A stretch of 64,000 bases of DNA, from contig CM026395.1 in NCBI GenBank assembly GCA_014843695.1, positions 48,652,557 to 48,716,556 on the forward strand. Reading direction: 5' to 3'. The position numbers and the translations under genes were made by a program. The DNA comes from Archivesica marissinica (taxonomy: Eukaryota; Mollusca; Bivalvia; Venerida; Vesicomyidae). Under the pieces are notes generated by a model that ran no database searches, was not told the origin of the DNA, and saw only the letters and a list, made by a program, of their open reading frames with translations. Positions 25,246 through 35,937 of this stretch are shown piece after piece (positions within the stretch are counted from its first letter, which is position 1; each line of letters opens with the position of its first letter).

Positions 25246-25345
25246 TAGACTTGAAAATGTGACATTTTACTATCCAGGCATTGTTCGAATAACAGAACAT
25301 TCATTTTTTTATGTAGAGGTCTTATTTATAGGACTAACATTTGTC
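25231..25345 (+). mobile_element. MITE arm, GTCCAAATATTTAGACTTGA family
   Basis: AGTCCAAATATTTAGACTTG, then TGTGACATTTTACTATCCAG and GTAGAGGTCTTATTTATAGG. Parallel to the copy at 24980. Confidence 0.75.
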
Positions 25346-26299
25346 CAGACCCCACCCCCCCTCAAGCGTCTGTGGGTCCGACTAATACATTGAACATCAA
25401 ATATGCGATGTTGCTAGAGGGGTATGGGCACAGGGATTCGGTATATATACTAGTACCCCCAAACGTGCCGAATCCCTGGTATGGGGGCATGCTCCCCCTG
25501 GACAATTTAGAATCCTAGAACATCAATGGTGCACTCTGACGCATTTTAATGTGCATCTTAGTCGTTCAAATTTCGAGATTTTCACAGATGTACCCCCATC
25601 ATACCCCACCCCCTACAATTGTTAGCCTATTGTATTTTCGGGTTTATAGATTTTTAGTTTTCTGGGACAATCTTCAGGCCCGTGTCTTCAGTGCCGTATG
25701 GTAGCTACGTACCTGAATAGGTAACCTACGATTGTTGTTTGGAGACACACACACTAGTATCAAGTAGGCCTAGATAAGATAAATTCGATAAGATGGCAAC
25801 AGTAGCCTACAACACAAGCTCTGACTCGTGTGAGTGAGCTTTTGAACCAACTATATAACATAAAATAATGGTAACAGCTATAAAATTAGAATCACTGAAA
25901 ATAGTATGCCTATTTATTATTAATTTGTTTCTAAGTTTAGGCCTAATGCTGAACAATGTTAAAACATGAACTTTATTTGGTCGATCTTGCGATCCAGTTG
26001 CGAAATTTTTCTCTTTCAGAAATGTAGATCTATGTTTTTGTCCAGAAATGATAGTTGATTGATGCTATGTATTTTGGGTTGCAACATGGTCCTGGGAACC
26101 CAGGGGGAGGGGATTCCAGTGTAGGCCTATATGTGCCGATGCCTGCGACACTGACTTGTCCAAAAACTCGTTGATATATTTTAAAGTATATAGCGGAAAT
26201 ATAGCGTGTATTTATAGTAATATGTTTCTTAATTAGGCCCTACGTCATGAAGCGTAAATAAGGCGAACATGACTAACAGTGGCATTGGTGTCGTAATAC
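25346..26299. other. Upstream region of the IkB gene, no gene seen
   Basis: Contains a short inverted motif, GGGATTCGG with CCGAATCCC, around TATATATACTAGTACCCCCA at about 25434-25482. The core is repeated at the edge of the second N gap (29972-29993). The rest is AT-rich and unremarkable, probably including the distal promoter of the downstream gene. Confidence 0.5.
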
Positions 26300-26309
26300 G
26301 GGAAATCCC
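26300..26309. promoter_or_regulatory. Candidate NF-kB (kB) site
   Basis: GGGAAATCCC fits the kB consensus GGGRNNYYCC at every position. It lies 160 bp upstream of the predicted start codon of an IkB-family gene. kB-driven IkB transcription, as negative feedback, is established for vertebrate NFKBIA. The match is seen; its function here is inferred. A weaker match, GGGAATTCCT, lies at 26549-26558 in intron 1. Confidence 0.5.
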
Positions 26310-26469
26310 GATGAAAAATCCGGTGATACAGCAGATCTATGTCTCGTTGCAACACTGGTGTAAGTACACATCGATAAAGTAACAGATAGGCTAGTCGAGC
26401 GCCGCTGCCCCGATACGCACTAACTGGTCTCACTGACGCATGCGCTAACATACTAAATCACAAGGAGAA

Positions 26470-28643
26470 ATGGAGTTCACAAGACAAGGAAACCAGGTAA
26501 TTTATTTTGTGAATTCTACATATTTTTACGCAATGTTAAATTTGAATAGGGAATTCCTTTATATATACTATAAGAAGAAATAAATTGTCATACGCTTAGA
26601 TTTTGCGAAGAATACAAGACGTCAAGCTTTTGTACTAGATTGTTAGCATAGGTCATAGGGTCTGTACTGCGGATATTCAGTACACTGTACGGGTAAGTGT
26701 CACCTCGTATCTATCTATCTCGGAATACTGCCCACTCCTCTCGTGAGTGTTACTGGCAGGTCAGTCTGTTGTGGCGGAGAGTAGGCCTAGACCACACACA
26801 GTGTTATCAACCAGTACTCGACTCGACAGTTCCGAGTTCGTTAGACCACTCGGTCATGAAGGCTTTGTATGAACAGTAAAATGTATGTATGTATGTAGCA
26901 TTAATGTCAAACTCCTTGCGGGGACCTAACATGTTTTGCTTGGCAGGTTTAGCTATCTAAGCGGTTAACAAGTACTAAGCAATGTATTTGTGGAAGTCGT
27001 GATAGCGCAGTGGATGCGTTCACTTCAGGTGCAAAAGATACAGAGTTCGAACTCCGCTGGAGCCTTTACGATTGTGCCCTTTGCAAGGCATTTAAATTCC
27101 ACGTTGCCTCTTCTCTCTCACTTGTGGCGTTGGATTCCATCAGGAATGAGGTCTCGAGAGTGATTAATATAAGTTGTAAGAACTTGTTTCGCAATCGAGC
27201 TAAAATAATATTTGTATAATCTAAGCAATGTATGCGAGGTGCCTTGCTCAATGACACTACATACGTGGCCTGACCGAGTATCGAACACAGACCATTTGAT
27301 TCCACAAATTACTAACAAACAACTGATAAAATACGACTTGCGTACAGAAGGTTTAAAAGTCATCATACTTCATTATTAGTCCAAATATTTAGACTTGAAA
27401 AATATGACATTTTACTATCCAGGCATTTTTCAAATAACAGAAAAAAATAATTTATGTACAGGTCTTATATATAAGACTAACTTCATTATATAATTTTCAG
27501 AAGGAGAGAATAATGTCAGAAAAGGTCATCAATAACTTATCGTCCGACACGGATGTAGAACCAGATGGAGAGGCAGTCATGGTGAAATTTGGAGATAATT
27601 TTAAACACACGTCGAATATTACTCCTGTGAAACGGGCTACAGTAACGAAAAGTGGATGTACAACAGAAAGCTGCCACGAGCAATTTGACTCGGGGGTTCT
27701 AAGCATGAACAGCGGGGGTGGCAGCATGGAGCTGAAAAGTGTGGACTATAGACCGACGACACGTTTCACCAATAAAGCACCCATTCAATGTTCAGACTAT
27801 AATGCTAGTGACCCTGTTACTTTTGATATTGAACAAAACTTTGGTAAACTTTGCGTCGGTGATAATAATGAAGACGAAGGGCACGTTTCTATGAATTTTA
27901 GATCTGTTGACAGTTCGACTTCTGACGTCCCTATCCAGGAGTCTTGTGACGTTGTGGTAGACCTGTTTGAACAAGATGATGATGGAGACACTATCATTCA
28001 TGTTGCAATTGTTAGCCTACTGAGCTCATCAGCTATTGTGCTTATTGAAGCAGCTGATGATATAAAGTGTCTGAACATTCAAAACTATCTTCGGCAGTCG
28101 CCCCTTCATCTGGCCGTTCATACCGGACAAGTTGAAATTGTGAAGTCTCTAATTGCGAATGGGGCAAATGTGGCCCTTCGTGACCAGCAGGGAAATACCT
28201 CGTTGCACATTGCCTGCAGAAAAGGGGACAAGGACGCAGTTTCTGCGATTGTTCAGTCATTTGGGAATAACACAACGAGTCGTGCCAAGTACTTTTCAAT
28301 AAAAAACTCTGATGGATTAACATGTGCTCACTTGGCGGCCCAACAGAAAGAGTTTGTTATTTTAGGACATCTGTTTGCAAAGGGTGCCGATGCGAACATT
28401 GGTGATGCAAAGAGCGGTAGAACTATGCTGCATTGTGCGATTGAAAGAAACGACAAAGAAACAGTTGCATTGTTACTCACTCATCCAGACATCGATGTCG
28501 AATGCAAGACATTTAAGGGCGAGACACCGCTGGTCTTTGCATACTGGAGAAACTATCAGAATATTGTGAAACAATTGAAATCAAAGGGAGCTTACTTCAG
28601 TTACGATACCATGGAAGAATTGGATGACGAAAATACCTCGTGA
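26470..28643 (+). CDS. IkB: NF-kB inhibitor, IkB/cactus family (two exons)
   Basis: Cytoplasmic inhibitor that would bind a Rel/NF-kB factor until signalled. Predicted exons are 26470-26496 and 27501-28643, with an intron of 1,004 bp (GTAATT...TTTCAG). They join in phase to give 389 residues. The ATG has a good context (GAAATGG). The ATG at 27513 inside exon 2 would give 376 residues and cannot be excluded. Numbering from the second ATG: lysines 25, 31, 40 and 46 precede a DSGVLS motif (59-64), the IKK phosphorylation and beta-TrCP degron. Six ankyrin repeats follow at about 156-188, 192-224, 225-264, 265-298, 299-332 and 333-361. Typical cores are SPLHLAVHTGQVEIV, GNTSLHIAC and SGRTMLHCAIE. 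A short acidic tail (MEELDDENTS) resembles the IkB PEST end. The repeat number and spacing match IkB rather than generic ankyrin proteins. Confidence 0.9.
26885..27305 (-). mobile_element. SINE family D (minus), interrupted by a family A SINE
   Basis: The 3' part, seen inverted as AATGTCAAACTCCTTGCGGG through TTTAGCTATCTAAGCGGTTA, lies at 26900-26987. The 5' part, with GGTGCCTTGCTCAATGACAC and ACGTGGCCTGACCGAGTATC, lies at 27234-27305. The split is caused by the insertion described next. Both lie in intron 1 of the IkB gene. Confidence 0.8.
26988..27220 (+). mobile_element. tRNA-derived SINE, family A, nested insertion
   Basis: Full copy with A box (ATAGCGCAGTGG) and B box (GAGTTCGAACTC). 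It is bounded by the 13-bp duplication CTAAGCAATGTAT at 26975-26987 and 27221-27233. It inserted into the family D copy, so it is the younger of the two. Confidence 0.9.
27379..27485 (+). mobile_element. MITE arm next to the IkB splice acceptor
   Basis: AGTCCAAATATTTAGACTTG followed by ATGACATTTTACTATCCAGG and GTACAGGTCTTATATATAAG. It ends about 15 bp before the acceptor of IkB exon 2, so the element's AT-rich end probably abuts the branch-point and pyrimidine region. Confidence 0.7.
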
Positions 28644-28820
28644 TTCTTAGAACAGTTAAACTTCTGAAGGATGAATAACCTGCTTGTGGTTTGTAAATGT
28701 CGCGAAACCCAACGCGATGTACAGGACGGGTCAGGTGGAGCATTAAGTTATAGGTGAAGGTGTAAGACATTGGCGATAGCAGAACGGACTAGAGATGTTA
28801 ATTCTTTGCGTACTGTGTAA

Positions 28821-28826
28821 AATAAA
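28821..28826 (+). other. Candidate polyadenylation signal of the IkB gene
   Basis: AATAAA, 178 bp after the stop codon, is the first canonical hexamer downstream. Support is from position only. Confidence 0.4.
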
Positions 28827-28892
28827 GGATAGAGATTGTTTAAAATAATTGTAGCAGATGGCAATTCATGAATGTGGTGCAAAGACTTAAAA

Positions 28893-29287
28893 ACTTTAAG
28901 GGGCTCTGTCATCTTCAATGTGCTAGATATTGACCCAAAACAAATACTTCGAAAATAAACAACACAAGGCACTATCACCACGCTCATTTTTAATAAATTA
29001 AGCACTAGATAGTTAAACATAGCATAACTCTGTCAATATTGACATAAACTATTCATTCCTTACGGTCGATATGACGCCCAATAAATAATCTATTGTTCTA
29101 GAGATTATTCATTAATTAATAATACATTTTCAAACTCCACTTTATATTTGTAAACATCACAGTTGGGTCAATATTTAATTTATTAAAAAGAAACATATGG
29201 TGACAGTACTTGATTTTGTTTATTTTCAAAGTATTTGTTTTGGGTCAATATCTAGGACATTAAAGATGACATAGCCCCTAAGTTGTA
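28893..29287. mobile_element. ~390-bp foldback element
   Basis: Arms of roughly 90 bp are inverted copies. The left has AGGGGCTCTGTCATCTTCAA, GATATTGACCCAAAACAAAT and GAAAATAAACAA. The right has TTGTTTATTTTCAAAGTATT, TGTTTTGGGTCAATATCTAG and GATGACATAGCCCCT. No ORF is present. It sits just past the IkB polyadenylation signal. Confidence 0.85.
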
Positions 29288-29993
29288 CTATGACATTAAT
29301 TGTAATTTTAAATTTTATTGTTTATTCTGTGATAGCAATATATATTCAATGTTACACGAATGGTGATTTCATACAATATTTTCTTCTTGAAATTTTGCTA
29401 TTAAGCTGGAAAAAAATGGAATAATTTTTAGTACAAATTGTCTGGAAACGTTTTTAAAAAACATTTCCTTTACTTTTATTATTCTTTTAAATCTACTCAC
29501 TCTTATTATTCCTCATTTTGCTCTCCGATAATTATATATTTATTTACGTACATCAATCTATTTTTTGTCAATGGGCATATAATATATTTTTTTTCATAAT
29601 GATTTCCGCCAAAGATTTCTCAATAAATGATTTTTGGTTCGAACTATTCCTAGTTTGATGGAAATAGAGCTCTGTTCTAGAGTAGACTTATTATTAAAAT
29701 CGATTACAATCGAATCATGAAATGTACAAATGAAGCTAATTCGGAGACTATGAGCAGTATTATTAAAGTGCATTACATCGTAATAAAGGATGTTTTGGGT
29801 AAAATATAATACTAATGTGTGTGTGTTATCGAAATAGTCGCTCAGAAACGATAAAATTCCAGGATAGGCGTTATATTTGGACAGCTTTGTACAAAATTGT
29901 TTCAAATAGGGCCATTTTACTGATCGATGCGAAATCTGACATCCCACAGAGTAGAATCCCTGTACTTAAATATATATACTAGTACCCCCAAAC
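29288..29993. other. No gene seen
   Basis: Very AT-rich. A minus-strand ORF of 117 residues at 29594-29947 has no recognisable motif. The last 22 bases before the gap (TATATATACTAGTACCCCCA and onward) repeat 25443-25466, so an element probably starts there and runs into the gap. Confidence 0.5.
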
Positions 29994-30993
29994 NNNNNNN
30001 NNNNNNNNNNNNNNNNNNNNNNNNNNNNNNNNNNNNNNNNNNNNNNNNNNNNNNNNNNNNNNNNNNNNNNNNNNNNNNNNNNNNNNNNNNNNNNNNNNNN
30101 NNNNNNNNNNNNNNNNNNNNNNNNNNNNNNNNNNNNNNNNNNNNNNNNNNNNNNNNNNNNNNNNNNNNNNNNNNNNNNNNNNNNNNNNNNNNNNNNNNNN
30201 NNNNNNNNNNNNNNNNNNNNNNNNNNNNNNNNNNNNNNNNNNNNNNNNNNNNNNNNNNNNNNNNNNNNNNNNNNNNNNNNNNNNNNNNNNNNNNNNNNNN
30301 NNNNNNNNNNNNNNNNNNNNNNNNNNNNNNNNNNNNNNNNNNNNNNNNNNNNNNNNNNNNNNNNNNNNNNNNNNNNNNNNNNNNNNNNNNNNNNNNNNNN
30401 NNNNNNNNNNNNNNNNNNNNNNNNNNNNNNNNNNNNNNNNNNNNNNNNNNNNNNNNNNNNNNNNNNNNNNNNNNNNNNNNNNNNNNNNNNNNNNNNNNNN
30501 NNNNNNNNNNNNNNNNNNNNNNNNNNNNNNNNNNNNNNNNNNNNNNNNNNNNNNNNNNNNNNNNNNNNNNNNNNNNNNNNNNNNNNNNNNNNNNNNNNNN
30601 NNNNNNNNNNNNNNNNNNNNNNNNNNNNNNNNNNNNNNNNNNNNNNNNNNNNNNNNNNNNNNNNNNNNNNNNNNNNNNNNNNNNNNNNNNNNNNNNNNNN
30701 NNNNNNNNNNNNNNNNNNNNNNNNNNNNNNNNNNNNNNNNNNNNNNNNNNNNNNNNNNNNNNNNNNNNNNNNNNNNNNNNNNNNNNNNNNNNNNNNNNNN
30801 NNNNNNNNNNNNNNNNNNNNNNNNNNNNNNNNNNNNNNNNNNNNNNNNNNNNNNNNNNNNNNNNNNNNNNNNNNNNNNNNNNNNNNNNNNNNNNNNNNNN
30901 NNNNNNNNNNNNNNNNNNNNNNNNNNNNNNNNNNNNNNNNNNNNNNNNNNNNNNNNNNNNNNNNNNNNNNNNNNNNNNNNNNNNNNNNNNNNN
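29994..30993. other. Assembly gap (1,000 Ns)
   Basis: A run of exactly 1,000 unknown bases. It is bordered on the right by the inverted copy of window bases 1-75. Confidence 0.99.
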
Positions 30994-31068
30994 GTGTATC
31001 AATATTGCGAAACAAAAATCATGGCTTATTAAATGATTATGTCTGACTGTCTGCACATATATCACAGG
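30994..31068. repeat. Inverted copy of bases 1-75
   Basis: Perfect 75-bp reverse complement of the window start, again directly next to an N gap. Confidence 0.9.
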
Positions 31069-31153
31069 CACTCGGCGTAGACCTAGGACACGATAATGAA
31101 GACCATAGCCCCCCATGTCCTATATATAAGATCCTACATAATTATTTTTTTCA

Positions 31154-31449
31154 CAGACGGATCTGTAGTCCAGCGGTGACACGCTGGACTTGTAATCCAG
31201 GGATCGGAGGTTCGATTCCCCGTCTGACCCTAATAAAATTAACAGTATTTCAGATGGGACGTTAAACCGAGATCTCGTTTCGGTGCTTTACACCGTGCTG
31301 CGTGCATGTAAAAGAACCAGAGGAGACTCTGGAATGGGTCTCTGTCTGTATCATTGCACTATCCTTCAAAAATCTAAAACGACTAATCTCTTCAGGAGGC
31401 GTCGCTCATATGGGTAACCGGTAGCGACGATAAATAAACGTGACACATT
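31154..31449 (+). mobile_element. tRNA-Thr-derived SINE, family C (full copy)
   Basis: The most complete copy. The head ATCTGTAGTCCAGCGGTGAC is followed by CTGGACTTGTAATCCAG, an anticodon stem-loop reading TGT (Thr), and a B box GGAGGTTCGATTCC. The body contains CAGATGGGACGTTAAACC, GGTGCTTTACACCGTGC and AAGAACCAGAGGAGACTCTG. The 3' end has CTAATCTCTTCAGGAGGCGT, GGTAACCGGTAGCGACGATA and AATAAACG. The acceptor and T stems do not pair properly for a functional tRNA. Confidence 0.85.
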
Positions 31450-31463
31450 TTTTTTCTCGATCT

Positions 31464-31532
31464 GCTATTTGAAAAATATTCCTTGAGAGTAAAATGTTAC
31501 ATTTTTAAAAGTCTAAATATGTGGACTACGAA
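31464..31532 (-). mobile_element. MITE arm, GTCCAAATATTTAGACTTGA family
   Basis: Inverted single arm ending AGTCTAAATATGTGGACTA. Confidence 0.6.
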
Positions 31533-31718
31533 CTGACCAGCAACCCTAACCAGATCTCGCCCATATACCTACATAACTGGAAATGTGCCATCCAAATTGT
31601 CTTCTACCAACATGAATGTGCACAATATATACAAATATAGCCTACACATATACAGGTTCAGGTTTATCTGAATGGATATATATATTAAAACAGGCCTCCA
31701 GCGTCTGGTAACAACTTA

Positions 31719-31817
31719 GTCCAAATATTTAGACTTGAAAATGTGACATTTTACATTTTTGAAAAATGCCTGGATAGTAAAATGTAAAATTGTTCAAGTC
31801 TAAATCTGTGGACTATG
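31719..31817. mobile_element. Complete ~99-bp MITE hairpin
   Basis: Starts TAGTCCAAATATTTAGACTT and ends AAGTCTAAATCTGTGGACTA. Arms of about 40 bp, with GACATTTTAC and ATAGTAAAATGT inside. The TA at each end is compatible with a TA target duplication, as in Tc1/mariner-derived MITEs; that class is inferred. Confidence 0.8.
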
Positions 31818-32394
31818 TGTTCATATCATTTCACTGCAGTCAAACTCAAACAGAACATCACTATGCTATCTTATATACTGAGCTTGATAGTGACGGGTGT
31901 CATTTTTAAACTTGCTTGGAATGGCGTAAACATTTTTTTATGTATAGTGTCAAGCATAATTATAGTGTATCATAGTATTTTTAAAAACAAAAATATATAT
32001 TGGTGTACTATAACTGTATCATTGCCAGTTAATATATCCCATATCAGAACCATGGCATTATGATGAAGTTAAATCACTCATTTATACAAGTCTATGAATC
32101 GCACTCAATTATTTCTATTTCTAACAGTTACTGGCCAATTTAAACAGCCTGAACATTATTGCCAGGGGCGTAACTAACCCAGCCAATTTTGATGTGGTCT
32201 CCAAATGTACAATCCTAGCAAACGAGCACTGAAGTTGCCTAGGGGGATCTGGTGGCATGCCCCCCCCCGACTTTGAGAACTAATTATATACCTATACATA
32301 AACTTGGAACTCGCATGTTTTTTATGCGGCAATTTGTAAAAATATAAGTGCATTTAAGAGCTGCTTAGTGTTGGCCAGGAACAGTCTATAAATA
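31818..32394. other. No gene seen
   Basis: AT-rich. Near 32164-32275 there is CAGGGGCGTAACTAACCCAG and a G-rich then C-rich stretch (GGCATGCCCCCCCCC) that look like ends of an old DNA transposon. Confidence 0.45.
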
Positions 32395-32640
32395 AATAGG
32401 CACAAATGTGAGATATAACGGTAAATCGTGTTATTAAGGATACACTAGTTGTATTACGCATGGATGTTTACATTATTTTGCTATGTCAACAAACCGCGTA
32501 TACGACGTTTCTTTATTAGTTGAAATACTCTGTATTTGAGGCAAATATTTGGAAATAAATTATGCCATATAATAAGAAAATTCATTCTGTAGAAATTGTG
32601 TTTTCACTGATGTAGTGTCGCTTTAGTGTACTGGTAAATG
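32395..32640. repeat. Dispersed repeat, copy 2
   Basis: Matches 6195-6525 over most of its length with small deletions. Anchors are ATGTGAGATATAACGGTAAA, TTGTATTACGCATGGATG and TTTATTAGTTGAAATACTC. Confidence 0.7.
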
Positions 32641-32770
32641 AGAGTTTAATAGTCCCTATACGTACATGTAGTTGAACACCATTAAAGCAGCATTACATCG
32701 TATGAAATAAAATATATTTGAAAAATTCTCAATTGTCATGGTGGATCGTAAATAATGTTTAGCTCTACGC

Positions 32771-33063
32771 ATGACACTGAACGGCCTCTTAGCAGTAGCC
32801 ATTGATACAGGAATGGTAATTAGTACAACCAGCCATGTATATATATATCTGGGTACAAGGCCATGCTCGTGTTGGCTATGGCACTCCAGATCAGCTGGCC
32901 CGTCTGCCCAAAGGAGCCACCGTGTCCTCCACGACGAAAGCTCTCACGGTCGCCTGTGAGGTCTGTGCTGTAGGTGTCGAACACGCTGGCTTCCTGCTGT
33001 GGCGCAACGGCATGGATCCTGCTCGGGAGGAGGTACTGGGACAGAAAGCGGTCATTGGCTGAT
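32771..33063 (+). pseudogene. Unrecognised GC-rich coding-like segment
   Basis: A plus-strand frame ending with TGA at 33061-33063 reads GHARVGYGTPDQLARLPKGA, then a further stretch including VACEVCAVGVEHAGFLLWRN. Its third codon positions are mostly G, C or T, and its composition is far less AT-rich than its surroundings, as expected for real coding sequence. I do not recognise the family. The frame enters from about 32835 through an AT-rich stretch with no good start context. The visible part may be one exon or a fragment of a lost or processed gene. Confidence 0.35.
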
Positions 33064-33465
33064 AACAGGGCTCCTCAATCGCAGTTACCAGGTGGTCTAG
33101 GGAGGGGTGGTATAGAGTCTAGTATATATACATTATCGTAGTATGTACGATGTATATAGAAGAAACCCATTTTGCTCGCTCGTGCGGGCGGTTTCCCCTT
33201 TTTTATAGATTTATTTTTGGGAAAATGATGTGGACGCCACTGCGTACTTGCGTATAGGCAGTTACGCGCCTTTGCCAGGTGGTGCGCATATAGAAAGAAA
33301 TGAATTCAAAGCGGTAGTATTTACAATGAAGAGTTAAACATAAAAGGCTGTCTCTGGACTGGAGATTATAAAACGTTTCCTCAATCTCAAAACTCAAGTC
33401 TCAAGCGCCTGATTGGTTCAACTGACAGTAACAATCAGAATCAACCAATGAGATCACTTGAGTTT

Positions 33466-33654
33466 TTTTTTAACTTTATTTATTTTACAACGATTGCGAA
33501 GCAAGTTCTAACAACTTATAATAATCACTCTCGTTGGCGCAGATGAAAGCGTTAATGTGGTCATGTCATTCGTGTGGGAGGAAACCGGAGTACCCGGAGA
33601 AAACCCACCTGTCCGACCTGGCGACCACCGTACCATCTCACATACTTCCCGGTA
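33466..33654 (-). mobile_element. SINE family B (5'-truncated)
   Basis: Minus strand. It carries the body CTCCGGTTTCCTCCCACACG and the tail GTTAGAACTTGCTTCGCAAT, followed by an A-rich end. It lacks the tRNA head. Flanked by CACTTGAGTTT at 33455-33465 and 33655-33665 as TSD. Confidence 0.85.
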
Positions 33655-33951
33655 CACTTGAGTTTGAGATCTGAGAACAATTGTATAACCTCGGGGCCTG
33701 GAGATTAGATAAAGATTGAACATTGTGGGCGTCAACTGTTGCCCACTGATACAGTCTGGATCATTGATCACATTTGGCGGCCATATTGATGGCATACTTT
33801 AGTTAATACTCTCAACGGAATCGATTCCATGTACTTGAAAACATACAAAAATGTTTCATTTATGTTTTTACCATGTTTGGTACCAACGATATGACCCAAA
33901 ATGAATATGTCAAGATTCGGTGCCGGCCATTTTGGATTTGTCACATGTAAG

Positions 33952-34125
33952 GGTTAACCGTGGTTCAGTGGTAGAGCGTCGGATTTGGAATCGAACGGTC
34001 CCGGGTTCTGTACACGGTCAGGCCACGTATATAGTGTCATTGAGCAAGGCACGCGCACGCACGTGCACACACCGTATGTCGGCTAAGCCTTCCCGGGAAA
34101 ACATGTCTTGTCATTAATGGGGAAT
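33952..34125 (+). mobile_element. tRNA-derived SINE, family D
   Basis: The A box GTGGTTCAGTGGTAGAGCGT and B-box region CCCGGGTTCTGTAC are followed by GTCAGGCCACGTATATAGTG and GGCTAAGCCTTCCCGGGAAA. Same order as the copy at 7180. Confidence 0.8.
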
Positions 34126-34452
34126 AGTAATACATACATGTACATCCGTTGCAAATACAGTCAGTCAACCTCCACTAGATCGATTTATAACATATAAATA
34201 CGTCTAAGCGGGTTGTTTGTCAGCCGTAAACCGTGAACTGCCTTCTCAATTAACATTTTCTGAAATTTGACCTGGCCTACTACGTTTTCAGAAAATTATA
34301 AACTATCTTGCCTGCCCTACTTTCGATTTGACTTTAGAAACGTGTTTTACAAAATTACAATATATTGCTTACCGTTCACTTCAAGTATAATCTACTTTCA
34401 TTATAGCTTACTATATGACGTCCGTTCATGTATGCTAATTGTGTAGGAGCTT

Positions 34453-34683
34453 AGTTCATACAAATTTATTTTAGCTCGATTGCGAAACAAGTTCTTTCAA
34501 CTTATATTAATCACTCTCGAGACCTCATTCCTGATGGAATCCATCGCCACGAGTGAGAGAAGAGCCAACGTGGAATTTAAATGGCTTGCCTAAGGGCACA
34601 ATCGTAACGGCTCCAGTGGGGCTCGAACTCCGGACCGTTTGCACCTGAAGCGAACGCGCATCCACTGTGCTATCACGACTTCC
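34453..34683 (-). mobile_element. tRNA-derived SINE, family A (full, minus)
   Basis: Complete copy on the minus strand with TSD TAGGAGCTT at 34444-34452 and 34684-34692. The B box on the minus strand is GAGTTCGAGCC. Confidence 0.9.
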
Positions 34684-34761
34684 TAGGAGCTTGTTGGGGT
34701 CGTGTTTAAAGATACGACATGTCAAATAATAAGGTCAGTTTTATATAAATACTATGTTAGG

Positions 34762-34828
34762 AGTGTGTGTTTTACGTTTATTTACCGTCGCTATCGGTTG
34801 CCCATATGATCGCGCCTCCTGATTTGGT
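34762..34828 (-). mobile_element. SINE family C tail fragment
   Basis: Minus-strand tail with GGGCAACCGATAGCGACGGT and AAATAAACGTAAAACACAC only. Confidence 0.65.
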
Positions 34829-35767
34829 ATGTGCCAATGTCGACGTGTGCGTATTGGGGGCTTTTCCAAAAATGTTCATTCGATCGGCATATTACGTTAT
34901 TACTATCCGCTGTCTAGCGAGACAGGGTCATAAGTGATAACATACATTTAATATTATACTTATACTATTATTAGAATGGAGCAAATCTAAATAAACATTT
35001 AGCTATCATATGTCTGTTCCGGGTCGTGGTAAAATGACAGCGCTCATTGCTATTTACGTGGTAATATTCATTTCTAATTATTTGGAATAAAAGAGGAACG
35101 TTACTTTATTTACATCATACATTTAGAAACTATGTAGTTTTAAGATTCGTTTTGTTGAATGTCGATCATAACGGAAACCGGAAACTCGAGGGTATATTTA
35201 TTTTCATTAAAACGTCATTTAGAATTATAACACACAGTACGATATATATTTCTATTAATACACACGGCCATGAACTTTTCTTTCCAAGTATTCTAGTCCT
35301 ATATCCTCTACATAATTATTTTTCGATCTGTTGAGAAATGTATTGATAGTAAAATGTTATATATTTCAAGTGTAATTATTTGGTCTACCAGTATTCGTGC
35401 AGAATTCTATGAATAACCCAAACGTATTGAATCGCTTCACATCACAAGGTGTGTAAAGCATTGAGCAACAAACTAACGAGGATATCAGAGGGTGAGTAAC
35501 TGTAAGTGATAAACGTACAGTTAACATACTTCATATTGTATTATATACATAAAAATTAAAATAGTATTAAATTTAAAATGTATTAATATATCACGCTTAC
35601 ACAAGCCTATCTTACACAAGCCTATCCCAAGCCTATCTTACACAAGCCTATCGTGGTTGACATTTTTAGAAATCCACGTGACCTGGATGGTTTTTCCCCC
35701 AGATATTCGTATTCTTTTCTCTCAGTCATAGGCCCTAATTAAAAATCACTTACAATTATAATTATAC
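34829..35767. other. No gene seen
   Basis: AT-rich. It contains one inverted MITE arm at about 35330-35395 (TAGTAAAATGTTATATATTT, then GTGTAATTATTTGGTCTA) and a small tandem repeat of CTTACACAAGCCTATC near 35597-35652. Confidence 0.55.
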
Positions 35768-35937
35768 AGACAGAGACACATTCCAGAATCTCCTCTGGTT
35801 CTTTTACGTGCACGGTGTAAAGCACCGACAGTCCCGACTGAATGCCTGTTTATTTTATTAGGTCAGACGGGGGATCGAATCTGCCATCCCTGGATTACCA
35901 GTCCAGTGTCTTAACCACTGGACTACAGATCTGCTTG
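35768..35937 (-). mobile_element. tRNA-Thr-type SINE, family C (partial)
   Basis: Minus-strand head AGATCTGTAGTCCAGTGGTT with B box and GGTGCTTTACACCGTGCACG. The 3' third is missing. The anticodon loop here reads TGGT instead of TTGT. Confidence 0.75.

Noticed and set aside
29594..29947. 117-residue minus-strand ORF
   Set aside because: AT-rich, no motif, no codon bias and no start context.
31154..31230. A functional tRNA-Thr(TGT) gene
   Set aside because: The anticodon arm is good, but the T and acceptor stems do not pair properly and the sequence continues into a conserved SINE body with several copies in the window.
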